Source: an uncultured Sediminibacterium sp.
Lineage (GTDB): Bacteria; Bacteroidota; Bacteroidia; Chitinophagales; Chitinophagaceae
Assembly: GCF_946481145.1 (NCBI RefSeq)
Contig: NZ_CAMLMJ010000014.1
Location: 1-64,000, forward strand
Direction of reading: 5' to 3'
Length of the DNA stretch: 64,000 bases
The notes below the pieces were generated by a model. The model searched no databases, was not told the DNA's origin, and saw only the letters and a list, made by a program, of their open reading frames with translations. How positions within the stretch are numbered: the stretch's first letter is position 1; each line of letters starts with the position of its first letter. Shown here one piece after another: positions 17,477 to 27,208 of this stretch. The position numbers and the translations under genes were made by a program.

Positions 17477-18150
17477 GAATTGTTTGTATTTAGACGACGG
17501 TTATGGCGAAGCCGTTTCTTTAGCAGATGACCACCCTGTCTTCCGCTATTGCTTTTCAATAACAGTTTTCTATCAGCGTTCATCCTTCGCTCCAGCCACC
17601 GGCTTTGCAAAAAACGCATGGCATCACCAAAATTGATGGGTGACTGTTGGTCGATCAGGTAAAACCGCTGACTGATTTCAAACTGAGTTTTCAGGTAGCC
17701 GAGATTTGGAACCATTTCCTCCAGGGATGTTCCTGACCAATGCTTATATCGCACCAATCCATCTTTATCAAAATTGATGGCTTCCTGCAATAGATCAGCA
17801 ATAATATATGTGTCCTGAACAGGATCGCCTAACACCAAACCTTCTTTTCCCTGATACAATGCCTGCCAGTCAATCTTGTGCATCGATGCATCTATTCCTG
17901 ATAGGTCTGAAGGCGTTTCAGGGAGTTTACGCAAACAGGCAATAAAGTAAATGGCATCATATAAATCCTGATCGCCACGCACACAATGAACGCTGAATTT
18001 GCATCTATCTGCTCCAACCAACATTTGATGTTCTATTTCAAAATGTGCGGGCGCAAAACAAACATTGGCCAGTAACCTGTATTGAATGTCTTCTGAAAAC
18101 CCAAGCTGCCGAAGCCTTCCGGCAAGCATGTCCATATTTTTACGATTCAT
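17473..18150 (-). CDS. Hypothetical protein of the transfer element
   Basis: A 225-residue soluble protein with no signal peptide or TM segment and no recognised domain. The C-terminal tail (about 190-225) is strongly basic (RWLERRMNADRK, KKRLRHNRRL), which could bind nucleic acid. It lies between the accessory gene at 18162 and the winged-helix gene, on the same strand with 11-bp spacing and a 4-bp overlap. It is probably the tail of the tra operon. No function is assigned. Confidence 0.6.
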   Translation of the reverse strand: MNRKNMDMLAGRLRQLGFSEDIQYRLLANVCFAPAHFEIEHQMLVGADRCKFSVHCVRGDQDLYDAIYFIACLRKLPETPSDLSGIDASMHKIDWQALYQGKEGLVLGDPVQDTYIIADLLQEAINFDKDGLVRYKHWSGTSLEEMVPNLGYLKTQFEISQRFYLIDQQSPINFGDAMRFLQSRWLERRMNADRKLLLKSNSGRQGGHLLKKRLRHNRRLNTNNS

Positions 18151-18161
18151 AGCACTTCCTT

Positions 18162-19766
18162 TTATCCAATATTTCTTGATTTACTCTTACCGGTTCTGTT
18201 TTTATTGAGTTTAACTCCTTGCCTGGGTTGAACTTCACCTCGGTTGTGGCGCTTAGCTTTTGATCCATTATTTTCGGATAGTGGAAGGCCTTTGTCGTTT
18301 TTTTGTTGGTAACCCGCGTTCAGCGGTTCACCCACTTCCAGCACTGCCCCCTGTTCCACACGCTTCTCGTCCACAGGAGCCTTTCCATACTGCACTTCCT
18401 GTTTAGGTGCCGGCACGTACAACTTTGTACCTTCTTTATCAAACATCCGGATCGTTTTAAACTTGGGATCAGCAGCAATTTGCACAGCCATTTCTTTTTC
18501 TGGTTTCACCATGGTAGCCTGTACCATATCACCTCGCTGTAAGGAAGTAAAGAGTGTCGCCATTTTATCAGGGTCGCCCAGTTCTTTAAGTGGAATGCGC
18601 GACAGTGCCTCCTTTAAATCAAAGCCATACTTTTCATTGAAAATATTCAGCTTGGCATTGTTGAATTCATCTCGCTTGCTGAAATCCAGTTTAACCCAGG
18701 CCTTGTAGCGCGCGCCCTCCTTGGGCGTTAACTCCTTGTACACACTTCTGCCGTTCAGCAGATTACAGGCCTCCCGGAATGTGATGCTCTGCCCTTTGTT
18801 ATTGATAAAAAAAGTTTGTTGAAACTTGCCATGGTCATTATTTAGTGTAGCATCATATTTATTGAAGAAATACTTATCGCTTCCATCCTGCTTCGACCGG
18901 GAAAAATAAAGTACAGCTTCCATTGTATCACGCCCAAACTCATGGCTGGCCTGTATCTGAAAATCAGGATGCCCCTCTTTCAGTTTCTTTTCCAGTTGAG
19001 CGTTCAAACCCTCCCCAAAACCTGAATAAAGCATTTGCTTTTGCAGGTATTCCAAATTTTCTGCGTTCATGTTTGTATTGTTTTGTTTGTTATTAATTTG
19101 TAAATAGGAATCCCCCTCTTTTTCTTTGAGTGTCGCAGTACTTTCTTCCGGCAATGTCTTGTATGCTTTTATTTGATCGGCAGCATATTGCCCGGTGAGG
19201 ACAGGGTTCATATGCATCTCCATAGGCGTATGATGCCAATAACCGTATAATATATCTGCCATAATTTCTTTGCCTGAAAGATGGGTAAGACAAAAAAGAG
19301 AGAGCTGGTCAATGAGCCAGTCAATCCTGTTATAGGCGATTTTTGATTCGATAGTATCAAATTCCTGTCGCCCTCTTTTGTAATCAATGCGGTTCCAGTC
19401 AACCTTATCGAGTTCATACACAAATTGATTAAAAGCATCACCCATCCGTTCACGAAGATTGATTTCATACTGATCCCTTAATGCTAAAAATGTACTTGTT
19501 GCATTAGGATTCATGACCAGTCTTTGCCGAGCAAATTCCTGAATCATATCATGAACAGCAGCAGTTGGAAACAGGTATACTTCCTTTGATTGCGTTTCAT
19601 TGAACTCGACAAAATTGAGCCCCTCCTCTCTGAGTTTGAAAGCATGCAAATCAGCCACGGAGAGTTGATCGACATTCAGGTGAATGGCTACAAATGCTTT
19701 ACCCTCCTCCGCAAAACGTTGCAAAGTATTCACCACTGCTGGCAACTCACTGAATTGAATGTGCAT
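18162..19766 (-). CDS. Conjugative-element accessory protein, two-part
   Basis: A 534-residue cytoplasmic protein. The N-terminal part (1-200) and C-terminal part (from Met233, MNAENLEYLQKQML) look like separate modules joined by a low-complexity linker (YLQINNKQNNTNM). The C-terminal part (LLNGRSVYKELTPKEGARYKAW, FDLKEALSRIPLKELGDP) resembles proteins common on Bacteroidetes conjugative elements, and its tail is very basic (KAKRHNRGEVQPRQ). DNA exposure of the Met233 leader is AT-rich, like a genuine start region, so the second half may also be made separately. The gene begins 10 bp after traN. Function unknown. Confidence 0.65.
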   Translation of the reverse strand: MHIQFSELPAVVNTLQRFAEEGKAFVAIHLNVDQLSVADLHAFKLREEGLNFVEFNETQSKEVYLFPTAAVHDMIQEFARQRLVMNPNATSTFLALRDQYEINLRERMGDAFNQFVYELDKVDWNRIDYKRGRQEFDTIESKIAYNRIDWLIDQLSLFCLTHLSGKEIMADILYGYWHHTPMEMHMNPVLTGQYAADQIKAYKTLPEESTATLKEKEGDSYLQINNKQNNTNMNAENLEYLQKQMLYSGFGEGLNAQLEKKLKEGHPDFQIQASHEFGRDTMEAVLYFSRSKQDGSDKYFFNKYDATLNNDHGKFQQTFFINNKGQSITFREACNLLNGRSVYKELTPKEGARYKAWVKLDFSKRDEFNNAKLNIFNEKYGFDLKEALSRIPLKELGDPDKMATLFTSLQRGDMVQATMVKPEKEMAVQIAADPKFKTIRMFDKEGTKLYVPAPKQEVQYGKAPVDEKRVEQGAVLEVGEPLNAGYQQKNDKGLPLSENNGSKAKRHNRGEVQPRQGVKLNKNRTGKSKSRNIG

Positions 19767-19776
19767 GGAAATTATT

Positions 19777-20550
19777 TTAATGAATCAGAATGGCATTCAC
19801 CAGGTACCTGTTGACGATGGAGAGCGAATGATTTCTTTCACCATCCTTTTCAGCAATATCAATTCGAAGCGACCTTGCGTTGGTCAGTGACGGTTTGGGA
19901 ATGATAAGTGTAAAGACAAGCACACCCTTTTCCCGCACAATGGTTTGCTGGGAAAGGGACAGTAGTGGCTCCACGACCCGCTCCTGGGACGATCGGCGCT
20001 TGGCAGTAACACGCTCCTTTGAGTAAACACGTACACCGCCTATTTCATAAGAAAGAGAAGAATTGTTTTCCAGCTTCAGTTTACAAATGATCAGTTCACC
20101 CGTTGTATAGATCCCCAGCATAGAAGCGCGCACGCCCCCTTCCGTATTCCCAATCCCATGCAACAAATTTTTCGCCTGCTGTACCCTTTGTGACAACGCC
20201 AGAAGAAAAGTATCCTTATGTATTTGCGCACCCTTACTTAAATGAATCGTCAGATCAGAAGACACAACAGAAAAATGAACCAGAAATGCATAGAGTTTTC
20301 CGTCTGAAGTGATCACAGTAAGACTGGTGGTATCAGTGAAAACAGAATCAGCTTTTACCCGCAGAATATTATGGATAGATTTTTGCACAACAATCCGTTC
20401 ACTTCCCCGGTCAATGGAAATAATGGTGGAAGGGAATATCACGCTCGTCGTTTTATTGGACGAAACAGCAATATAACGGACGCTGTCAGCCTGCTGCGCC
20501 TTCGCGCCAAAACAGAAAAAAAACAAAAGCACCACAATTCCGTTTCTCAT
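19777..20550 (-). CDS. traN: Conjugative transfer protein TraN
   Basis: A 257-residue protein with a signal peptide (MRNGIVVLLFFFCFGAKAQ). The opening KTTSVIFPSTIISIDRGSERIVVQ is characteristic of Bacteroidetes TraN (DUF4138), a periplasmic/outer-membrane component of the transfer apparatus thought to play the VirB9-like role. A second beta domain carries EGGVRASMLGIYTTGELIICKLKLENNSSLSY. It ends the core run TraG-I-J-K-M-N and starts 2 bp from the traM stop. Confidence 0.88.
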   Translation of the reverse strand: MRNGIVVLLFFFCFGAKAQQADSVRYIAVSSNKTTSVIFPSTIISIDRGSERIVVQKSIHNILRVKADSVFTDTTSLTVITSDGKLYAFLVHFSVVSSDLTIHLSKGAQIHKDTFLLALSQRVQQAKNLLHGIGNTEGGVRASMLGIYTTGELIICKLKLENNSSLSYEIGGVRVYSKERVTAKRRSSQERVVEPLLSLSQQTIVREKGVLVFTLIIPKPSLTNARSLRIDIAEKDGERNHSLSIVNRYLVNAILIH

Positions 20551-20552
20551 AA

Positions 20553-21629
20553 CTATTGCTCTTTTGTATCCCGCAATAAAACCTGGTAACCGGCTTCAAC
20601 GGTCACCTGCAGGTTTTTAACTTTTCTGGATAACAGGTTTTTTGCCGCACCGATTCCGGCCATGGCAGCCTGTGTTTTGATAGATGGATCAAGTGAGAGG
20701 ACATTGACCGATTGAATAGATTGATCCGCTGCGGATTTGAGTATTTCCCTTGGTGCTGATCCGGGCATATAAATACCTTCGATCCCATCAAGATCATACA
20801 CCGACAGTGAAACAGGCAATATTTTTTTGTCAATACGAATAGAGGGAATCAATACCTGTAACCGTTCATGTTGTATCGAAGCAATGCCATGTAATAAATG
20901 GCCGGAAGGAATGATTACACCTGCTATATAGAGCGGCTGGTTCAGTAATAATTGTATGGCCGACCCGGATTGTAACACCTGTCTGAATGGAATCCTTGCA
21001 CCAAATGAATGTTGAACGGATTCATTTTCCCGCTGATCGCTTAAAAAACCATTTGACGGTGAAACCATGCGCTTACCAAAATAACTTTCGTCCTGCATCG
21101 GTTTCCCACTGACACTAAATACGGATTCCTTTCCCATTGATTTTTTCTCTACGCTGATACTGGGCCTTTGTAAGGCTGCTAATTTTTCAATGGTTTGATT
21201 GATGGCTTCCAGTTCTGGGTCAGGTGCAATATCATTTTTTGAATTGTTCACCGGATGATAGATGGCCTCATCAACAGTTTCATCAACTGGCACCGACGTT
21301 TTCCGGGGAGAATATTTTTCCTTCACAGGAGTATAGTCCTCATCAGTCCATTCGGAAACTGGCTCAGCAGTTTTTAAAATATTCGGATCATTCCGCAATG
21401 CTTCTTCTCTTTTTAGCGAATCCATACCTGCCTGCTCATAAAAGGAAAGTTTATTCCTCATGCTGTCTTTTTCAACCCTGGCAGATGGCAACTTAAAATT
21501 TAAACCAGTTGCTGTATTCGCTTTACCGGGCAGACTGCCGCCACCCATCAGCCAGAAAAATCCACTGATAAAAGGTATCACGAATAAAGGCAGCATACCA
21601 TAAAAGAGGATTGTTCTACGCTTTTTCAT
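20553..21629 (-). CDS. traM: Conjugative transfer protein TraM
   Basis: A 358-residue inner-membrane protein: one N-terminal TM (KRRTILFYGMLPLFVIPFISGFFWLMGGG), a long acidic and proline-rich periplasmic linker (about 70-180), then a C-terminal beta domain (about 225-355; IQLLLNQPLYIAGVIIPSGHLLHGIASI). This is the VirB10-like architecture of Bacteroidetes TraM, which spans the envelope. It overlaps the end of traK by 4 bp. Length is close to the family's usual size though the linker is short. Confidence 0.88.
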   Translation of the reverse strand: MKKRRTILFYGMLPLFVIPFISGFFWLMGGGSLPGKANTATGLNFKLPSARVEKDSMRNKLSFYEQAGMDSLKREEALRNDPNILKTAEPVSEWTDEDYTPVKEKYSPRKTSVPVDETVDEAIYHPVNNSKNDIAPDPELEAINQTIEKLAALQRPSISVEKKSMGKESVFSVSGKPMQDESYFGKRMVSPSNGFLSDQRENESVQHSFGARIPFRQVLQSGSAIQLLLNQPLYIAGVIIPSGHLLHGIASIQHERLQVLIPSIRIDKKILPVSLSVYDLDGIEGIYMPGSAPREILKSAADQSIQSVNVLSLDPSIKTQAAMAGIGAAKNLLSRKVKNLQVTVEAGYQVLLRDTKEQ

Positions 21630-22243
21630 CGCACTTCAATTTTTAAATCTTTATTCTCTGTCACTTCCCATTTTTCTATCAAAAGACCATGCGGATTATG
21701 ATCTGTTCTGCTCACATTGCGCAGATAGCCCTGCGTAACAAGAGATCGGGTAACAAGACTGGTGGAACGAAGTATCTGAATTTTTGCATAACAGGCAAAC
21801 TGGTAAGGTGCTGCAGTTGTATTGACGCTGATACTGTCAATATGTATTTGCTGACTCACATTGCCCGAAATAATACCGGAGATATAACCCGTTTCTACCA
21901 GGTCATCATATTGGGTTTTAGCGGAGCCATCCGCCATATACAGGGCGCGGGTAATAGTGGTGGTGATCGCCTGCTCATCGGGATCAAGCGTAAAGAACCA
22001 GTGATGAAACATCGCCACATGATCGCGCGCCTCCACTTCCAGGTTTTCTGTACGACTACTCGCTACCACTTCCATGGCCTTCCCATTCGCCAGCACATAC
22101 ACACGATCTTGCATCCTTGCAGACAGTTGCACATTTTGGTACAGAGCATACAGACTGATACAAAGACATCCAACGATAACCACCAACATCAGCATCCGCA
22201 TCGCACGAAAAGCCGTATCAATATTTTGAGTAGGTTGAAACAT
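21626..22243 (-). CDS. traK: Conjugative transfer protein TraK
   Basis: A 205-residue single-pass membrane protein (TM about 15-37, MRMLMLVVIVGCLCISLYALY) with a periplasmic domain, matching Bacteroidetes TraK, the VirB8-like assembly factor. VYVLANGKAMEVVASSRTENLEVEARDHVAMFHHWFF is the conserved N-terminal block. I start at ATG 22243 (MFQPTQNIDTAFRAMR), which sits 1 bp after the traJ stop; the longer frame overlaps traJ by 53 bp and adds no family sequence. Confidence 0.9.
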   Translation of the reverse strand: MFQPTQNIDTAFRAMRMLMLVVIVGCLCISLYALYQNVQLSARMQDRVYVLANGKAMEVVASSRTENLEVEARDHVAMFHHWFFTLDPDEQAITTTITRALYMADGSAKTQYDDLVETGYISGIISGNVSQQIHIDSISVNTTAAPYQFACYAKIQILRSTSLVTRSLVTQGYLRNVSRTDHNPHGLLIEKWEVTENKDLKIEVR

Positions 22244-22244
22244 A

Positions 22245-23246
22245 TTATTTACCCCCGATTTTATCTTTGAAATAACCATTGCTGGCACCCGCTTCACTCA
22301 TCCCATTGTTCATCTTATTAGCCGCTCCTCCATAAGCATCCCCTGACATACCTCCCGTTGCTGCACTGGTTGCTGTGCGTGCTGAGCCAACAGTAAGCCG
22401 GGTAACTTTATCCATCAGTGCATTACCGCCACCCGCATGCACGATATAACCTGCAACATAAGGAACCGTGAAATACCCGACAATACCAATCAGCAGAAAA
22501 GCGATATAAGCCCAGTCAGTAGCAATAAAAACGCCCGGATAACGCACACCTGTACTCAAAGGGTTCACCATATGTTCCTGGATCGTAGCGATAATGGCTC
22601 CAAAGATGTTCGCCACCGGCAACCACAGAAACACATTGATATACCTGGCCATCCAAACGGTTAACAGGTGCTGAAAACCATCAAAAATCGAAAGCGCAAA
22701 AACAATCGGGCCGATAATCGCAAGCACAATCAAATAGAAAGTGCGGATCACATGAATGATCAGTGCAGCCGCCTGAAATATCCATTCCAGTAGCATTTTA
22801 ATTCCATCTCGGATCCAGTTCGCCGGATGTAATGATTCAAGCAGCGTATTATTGCTTTCCTGCATGGCGATATATTTTTCCATAGCCAGGTTGGCATTCT
22901 TTACCATTAATGCCGTCCCGGTTACCGTGGGTTGCAAAAGGGTGTTGAGCAATACAATCACGGATGGGAAAATCAGGATACAGAACCCGATCACAAATGG
23001 ACGAAGCAGTCCATACAGATCAACTGGTTCAGCCGCTGCAATACTTTTCCAGACCCGAAGAGCGATATAGCAAAGCGTGGCTATCGCAGCTATGCCACGC
23101 GCCGCGCCAATCAGTTGTTTACACATGGGCATCATCTGGTGGTATAAGTTGTCCAGAATGGATTGCATATAAGTACCATTGGAAATAGACTGCGCCGCAA
23201 CCATCAGGGGCGAACAGAGGAAGAATAGACCGATCCACTTTTTCAT
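22245..23246 (-). CDS. traJ: Conjugative transfer protein TraJ
   Basis: A 333-residue polytopic inner-membrane protein, the VirB6/TrbL-like channel component. It has a signal peptide or first TM (MKKWIGLFFLCSPLMVAAQS), then about five TM segments including IAAIATLCYIALRVW, GLLRPFVIGFCILIFPSVIVLLNTLL, LIVLAIIGPIVFALSIFDGF and WAYIAFLLIGIVGYFTVPYVAGYIV. The C-terminal tail is Gly/Ala-rich (ATSAATGGMSGDAYGGAANK). Position between the TraI-type genes and traK matches the canonical order. Confidence 0.9.
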   Translation of the reverse strand: MKKWIGLFFLCSPLMVAAQSISNGTYMQSILDNLYHQMMPMCKQLIGAARGIAAIATLCYIALRVWKSIAAAEPVDLYGLLRPFVIGFCILIFPSVIVLLNTLLQPTVTGTALMVKNANLAMEKYIAMQESNNTLLESLHPANWIRDGIKMLLEWIFQAAALIIHVIRTFYLIVLAIIGPIVFALSIFDGFQHLLTVWMARYINVFLWLPVANIFGAIIATIQEHMVNPLSTGVRYPGVFIATDWAYIAFLLIGIVGYFTVPYVAGYIVHAGGGNALMDKVTRLTVGSARTATSAATGGMSGDAYGGAANKMNNGMSEAGASNGYFKDKIGGK

Positions 23247-23251
23247 GCTGT

Positions 23252-23875
23252 CTACTGAATTTTATTCAATCGTTTAAGGCTTTGGATATCCCTAGTTTTT
23301 TGTTGTCTCTCTGAAAGCGTACGCAAATAGTTCATGCGCAACGAATCCAGTTTGAGCATATTGGTCTCCATGGATTGACGGATGCTGTTGATGACTTCTT
23401 TTCGCTCTCCATCACTCATCCTGAATTTTCCGGGACTGAGTACCCGGCTCAAAACTTCCATATCCGCATCACAGGAATGGATGATGCGCTTACATTGTCC
23501 ATCCAATTGAAAAATTTCATCGGGTCTGAATAGCTGAGTTTTCCTGAACTCCTGCAAAATCGTCACACCAGTAGTTTGAATCTGCTGATGAGAAACCTGG
23601 ATATACCTGATCAAAGGATCACGTTGCAGTTCCGGACTAACCTGGAGCAGTTTGTCTAACTGTTGCTGGTGCAGTTGAAAATTAGTCTTGCCTATATCAC
23701 GTATCGTATCGTATCCTTTTACAAGGCTCTGGTAACCATTTTTCATTTCGCTTAACATCAGTTTTAACTGTGCGAGCTTTTGCATTTCCACCTTCAGTGT
23801 TTCCAACTCCTGTGATTGCGCCGCCAATCGGCTAAACGCCAACAGCAGAGAAATAAAAACAAATAGCTGTTTCAT
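23252..23875 (-). CDS. Periplasmic coiled-coil protein of the tra operon
   Basis: A 207-residue exported protein (signal MKQLFVFISLLLAFSRLAAQS) that is almost entirely helical: LETLKVEMQKLAQLKLMLSEMKNGYQSLVKGYDTI, then KFRMSDGERKEVINSIRQSMETNMLKLDSLR. Genes of this kind follow traI in Sphingobacteriia-type transfer operons and may act as a VirB5-like pilus or adhesin subunit; the function is not proven. It overlaps the upstream TraI-like gene by 4 bp. Confidence 0.75.
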   Translation of the reverse strand: MKQLFVFISLLLAFSRLAAQSQELETLKVEMQKLAQLKLMLSEMKNGYQSLVKGYDTIRDIGKTNFQLHQQQLDKLLQVSPELQRDPLIRYIQVSHQQIQTTGVTILQEFRKTQLFRPDEIFQLDGQCKRIIHSCDADMEVLSRVLSPGKFRMSDGERKEVINSIRQSMETNMLKLDSLRMNYLRTLSERQQKTRDIQSLKRLNKIQ

Positions 23876-24489
23876 TTTTGCTTGATTAAACTGGACAAAT
23901 AGCGCAAATCCCTTTGCTTGCTTTCCTTCAATGCAACACCCTGTAGATATGCTTGTTGAAGACGTTCAACTTCTTCTACACAGTCATTCATAGCAGTTCG
24001 CAGTTGCTGAACATACAGCAACCTGTCTGCATCTTTCATGACCAATTGATCGGAAGACAACAATTGCTTCAAAGACTGCATCAACAAACGGCTTTTGTCG
24101 AGTTGCTGCATATAAGCCTGTCTGGAACCAGCAGATAAATAACTGCCAGCTTTTTCAAGTGTGGCTTGCAGATCACCGATCTGCTTAGCCTGTTTTAAAT
24201 TTTTCACCCACTGATTCACATGTCTCAGTTCCTTAAAATAACCCGCATACAAATCCTGCTGCTTACGCTGGCAATCCGCAATCTCCTGCATCTTAATCGT
24301 GGAAAGCCCACGCTCCGCCACCTGCTGGGCCTGCTGCAATACCATGGTAGCGTACTGCATTTTTTTTACCTGTAGTTCAAGCGCACGAATCAATTTAGAA
24401 ATCAGTAAGGATACCGGATCAATACTTTGCGCCTTCACGCTCACATGCGAAACAGACACCAGCAATAAAACAAGCACTACCTTTTTCAT
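23872..24489 (-). CDS. traI: Conjugative transfer protein TraI-like
   Basis: A 205-residue exported helical protein. I start at ATG 24489 (MKKVVLVLLLVSVSHVSVKAQS), a clean signal peptide 5 bp after the traG stop; the longer frame runs into traG. SIDPVSLLISKLIRALELQVKKMQYATMVLQQAQQV matches the conserved head of TraI proteins in this transfer system. It is not the F-plasmid TraI relaxase. It overlaps the next gene by 4 bp. Confidence 0.8.
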   Translation of the reverse strand: MKKVVLVLLLVSVSHVSVKAQSIDPVSLLISKLIRALELQVKKMQYATMVLQQAQQVAERGLSTIKMQEIADCQRKQQDLYAGYFKELRHVNQWVKNLKQAKQIGDLQATLEKAGSYLSAGSRQAYMQQLDKSRLLMQSLKQLLSSDQLVMKDADRLLYVQQLRTAMNDCVEEVERLQQAYLQGVALKESKQRDLRYLSSLIKQK

Positions 24490-24494
24490 GACAA

Positions 24495-26909
24495 TTATTT
24501 TTGAAGATGAGCAACCATAGATTGAATACCTGCTTCCATACCCCCCCATTCATGAGCAGCTTTGGTAACCATCAGTTTTTCTTTTTCTTCCGTGGTATAG
24601 CAATAATATTCTTCAGGAGAAACTTCTACCCGGTACACTTTACTTTGACGATGAGCGAGGGAAATAAAAACTTCCTTGTACTTTTTATCCGGATCATTCG
24701 CCTTATTCAGTGACAAAACCATCGTTCGTTCCTTTTCCGTCAACCCCAGCATGGACTGCACTTCCTGGAATTTATTTTCATAACGCGACAGATCCATCAG
24801 GATCATACAATCACTATTGGCGATAATGGTTTGTTTGACAATCGGTGAGGATAAAATATCTTCCACTTCCTGCGTGACCACAATAGCTTCTCCATAATAT
24901 TTACGCAGGGTCTTATACACGAATTTGATAAATTCTGCCATCCCGGTTCGCATCAGTGCTTTCCAGGCTTCCTCTATCACCAGCATTTTGCGCTCCCCTT
25001 TCAACTGTCGCATCTTGGCAATAAATACATCCATGATCATAATGGTCACCACCGGCAGCAGGATCGGATGGTCTTTGATCGTGTCCAGTTCAAAAACAAT
25101 AAATCGTTCATGCAGCAGATCAAGGTTTTCCTTTCCGTTTAACAGGTAATCAAATTCACCACCCTTGTGATAAGGTCGTAAAACAAAAAGCAGGTTGTTC
25201 AGATCAAAATCAGATGGGCTAATCACTTCAGCCTTCATCTGCATCGAATAATCAGTACTCAGAAAGGTATAGAAGGAATCAAAACAACGAAACCCGATTT
25301 CCTTTTCATAGTAACCCTGCACCGCATTCGACAATGCCACATATTCACTGCGAGTAAAATGCTCATCATCCTTTTTCCAGAGTGCCAGGATCAATGTTTT
25401 GATACTTTCTTTTTTTTCGCCGTCAGCAGTAACCCCCGCAGGCAGGAAGAACGGATTAAAACAAAGCGGGCGTTCATCCGAATAAGTAAAATAAGTGCCG
25501 TTCACCATGCTACAGAGTCCACGATAAGAATGACCGATATCAATCAGCACAATATGCGTACCCTGTTCATGATAAGATCGGGCAATATGATTCAGTGTAA
25601 AGGATTTACCACCACCGGAAGGACTGATGATGACTTTATTTCTGTTAGCGATAATCCCCTGCTTCATTGGTCCATCCGAAATATCCACCAGTAAGGGCCG
25701 CCCGCTAACCCTGTCACCCAGCCTGATCCCAAAGCCCTGCCCTTTCGCTAACGCGCCGGTCTCTGTATTCAAAAAACAAGCCGCCTGGTTTGAAAAATTG
25801 AGAAAAGTTTCATTGGATGGAAGATCAGCCGCATTACCCGGAATACCCGCCCAGTAAAGTTGCGGCGCACCCACCGTTTCCAGTTTTGGAAAAGCATCAA
25901 TAGTAGACATAGCAGTTAGACATTGATTCCGCAAAGCCTGTAAACCACTTGCCTGATCCGTCCACGCAAGCAGGTGGAAATGTGCGCTCACAATTTGCCG
26001 TTGATCCGCCACCGCTTCCTGCAAAAAAAGGTTCACTGCATCGCGCGCAAAAGCATTCTCCCTCGAATAAGCAGACAGGGATTGAAGCCGCAACCTTTTT
26101 TTCTCCAGCCGCTCCACCAGCTCGCCCTGGTTTTCTATTTTGATAAATTGCTGGTAGAGATGATTAACAGGCAGTAATTGACAAAAACTATTGACAAACC
26201 CGATCGGAAATTTGCTGGTATCAGTAGAATACGGATCAAAGCGGATACTGGGTCCGCAGTGTGATGGCAGAGCCGCCGTATCACCGATTGTGTATAGCAC
26301 ACAGTGTTTCTCACCCACCCGCACACCATCCTGAAAATCTAGATCCCGCCGCAAACCATCTGTATCTAAACTCAAATATTCATTTACCAAACGAACCAAT
26401 GCATCCTGCTTTAACCTGCTGCACTTGACCAGTCCGCTATCAGCCAATAAACGAACTGCCTGTGAACAAACGGATTCAAAACTGAGTGCAAAAGCCGGAT
26501 CCATCGTTTCAGCCGGAACAAAATGTTTTTGTAAGAGCGATGAATAAAGTGAATTAACCTGCCTGCGCGTATGGGCTGGCATCGTAAGCATCAGGTAACT
26601 GTGATGTTGAATAAAAGGCCTTTCATTAAAATGTCTTTCGCTCGACCGTCCCAGAAGTCCTTGAACCTCTTGAAAATCGCCCACAAACTTTTCTTCCAGA
26701 AACCAGTCCTGTTTATGCAACAGACAACCATCGGGTAAAAGACGGATCAGCTTTAACCAGCTTTGATGAAGCGTTTCATAATCAGAAACCGAAAGCGTAA
26801 ACAGCTCAGGCAGTTCCAGTCGGTAAGCAATTGTCAGATCACCTCGTTTGGAAAGCAGGATATCATGCTCTACACCATAAAGGGGTAATATGTCTGAGAT
26901 AGATTTCAT
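24495..26909 (-). CDS. traG: Conjugation ATPase TraG (VirB4-like)
   Basis: An 804-residue cytoplasmic ATPase that powers the type IV apparatus. The start is ATG 26909 (MKSISDILPLYGVEHDILLSKRGDLTIAYRLELPEL), overlapping the traF stop by 4 bp; the longer frame reads back through traF. The Walker A motif SPSGGGKSF has GGGKS at 432-436. Walker B is KMLVIEEAWKALMRTGM, followed by the VirB4 motif YGEAIVVTQEVEDILSSPIV. In Bacteroidetes this gene is named TraG but is a VirB4 homologue, not the VirD4 coupling protein. It appears intact. Confidence 0.95.
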   Translation of the reverse strand: MKSISDILPLYGVEHDILLSKRGDLTIAYRLELPELFTLSVSDYETLHQSWLKLIRLLPDGCLLHKQDWFLEEKFVGDFQEVQGLLGRSSERHFNERPFIQHHSYLMLTMPAHTRRQVNSLYSSLLQKHFVPAETMDPAFALSFESVCSQAVRLLADSGLVKCSRLKQDALVRLVNEYLSLDTDGLRRDLDFQDGVRVGEKHCVLYTIGDTAALPSHCGPSIRFDPYSTDTSKFPIGFVNSFCQLLPVNHLYQQFIKIENQGELVERLEKKRLRLQSLSAYSRENAFARDAVNLFLQEAVADQRQIVSAHFHLLAWTDQASGLQALRNQCLTAMSTIDAFPKLETVGAPQLYWAGIPGNAADLPSNETFLNFSNQAACFLNTETGALAKGQGFGIRLGDRVSGRPLLVDISDGPMKQGIIANRNKVIISPSGGGKSFTLNHIARSYHEQGTHIVLIDIGHSYRGLCSMVNGTYFTYSDERPLCFNPFFLPAGVTADGEKKESIKTLILALWKKDDEHFTRSEYVALSNAVQGYYEKEIGFRCFDSFYTFLSTDYSMQMKAEVISPSDFDLNNLLFVLRPYHKGGEFDYLLNGKENLDLLHERFIVFELDTIKDHPILLPVVTIMIMDVFIAKMRQLKGERKMLVIEEAWKALMRTGMAEFIKFVYKTLRKYYGEAIVVTQEVEDILSSPIVKQTIIANSDCMILMDLSRYENKFQEVQSMLGLTEKERTMVLSLNKANDPDKKYKEVFISLAHRQSKVYRVEVSPEEYYCYTTEEKEKLMVTKAAHEWGGMEAGIQSMVAHLQK

Positions 26910-27208
26910 CCGATAAAAAATTGATCCTGTTTGATATGTTTGGGCAAAAGACGCGTTGCATATTGTTTCATAAAGCCATCTCTGCCATACTTTCGATTGC
27001 ACCGATAAATCACATAAAAAAGAACAGCACCCAGCACCAGCAAACCCAAACTGCAAACAACAAGCGGAACACCCAGCAGATAACAAAACACAAAAGCCAA
27101 AAACAATGCAACCAGACCACCTGCCAGATAATTAATCCACTGTCCTTTCAACCCTTTAAACACAATCGGTTGATGAATGCCCTTATTGATAGCATAAACA
27201 CTGTTCAT
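26906..27208 (-). CDS. traF: Conjugative transfer protein TraF (DUF4133)
   Basis: A 100-residue protein with a central hydrophobic hairpin (NYLAGGLVALFLAFVFCYLLGVPLVVCSLGLLVLGAVLFYVIY) flanked by basic segments. VYAINKGIHQPIVFKGLKGQWINYLAGG is the conserved TraF/DUF4133 opening. It is a VirB3-like inner-membrane partner of TraG and is translationally coupled to it. It also overlaps the preceding gene's end by 4 bp. Confidence 0.92.
   Translation of the reverse strand: MNSVYAINKGIHQPIVFKGLKGQWINYLAGGLVALFLAFVFCYLLGVPLVVCSLGLLVLGAVLFYVIYRCNRKYGRDGFMKQYATRLLPKHIKQDQFFIG

Noticed and set aside
18324..18334. CGGTTCACCCA identical to the tRNA-Arg 3' end (15449-15459), as a possible attR
   Set aside because: Only 11 bases, inside a coding gene of the element, with no extended similarity. 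Chance is likelier.
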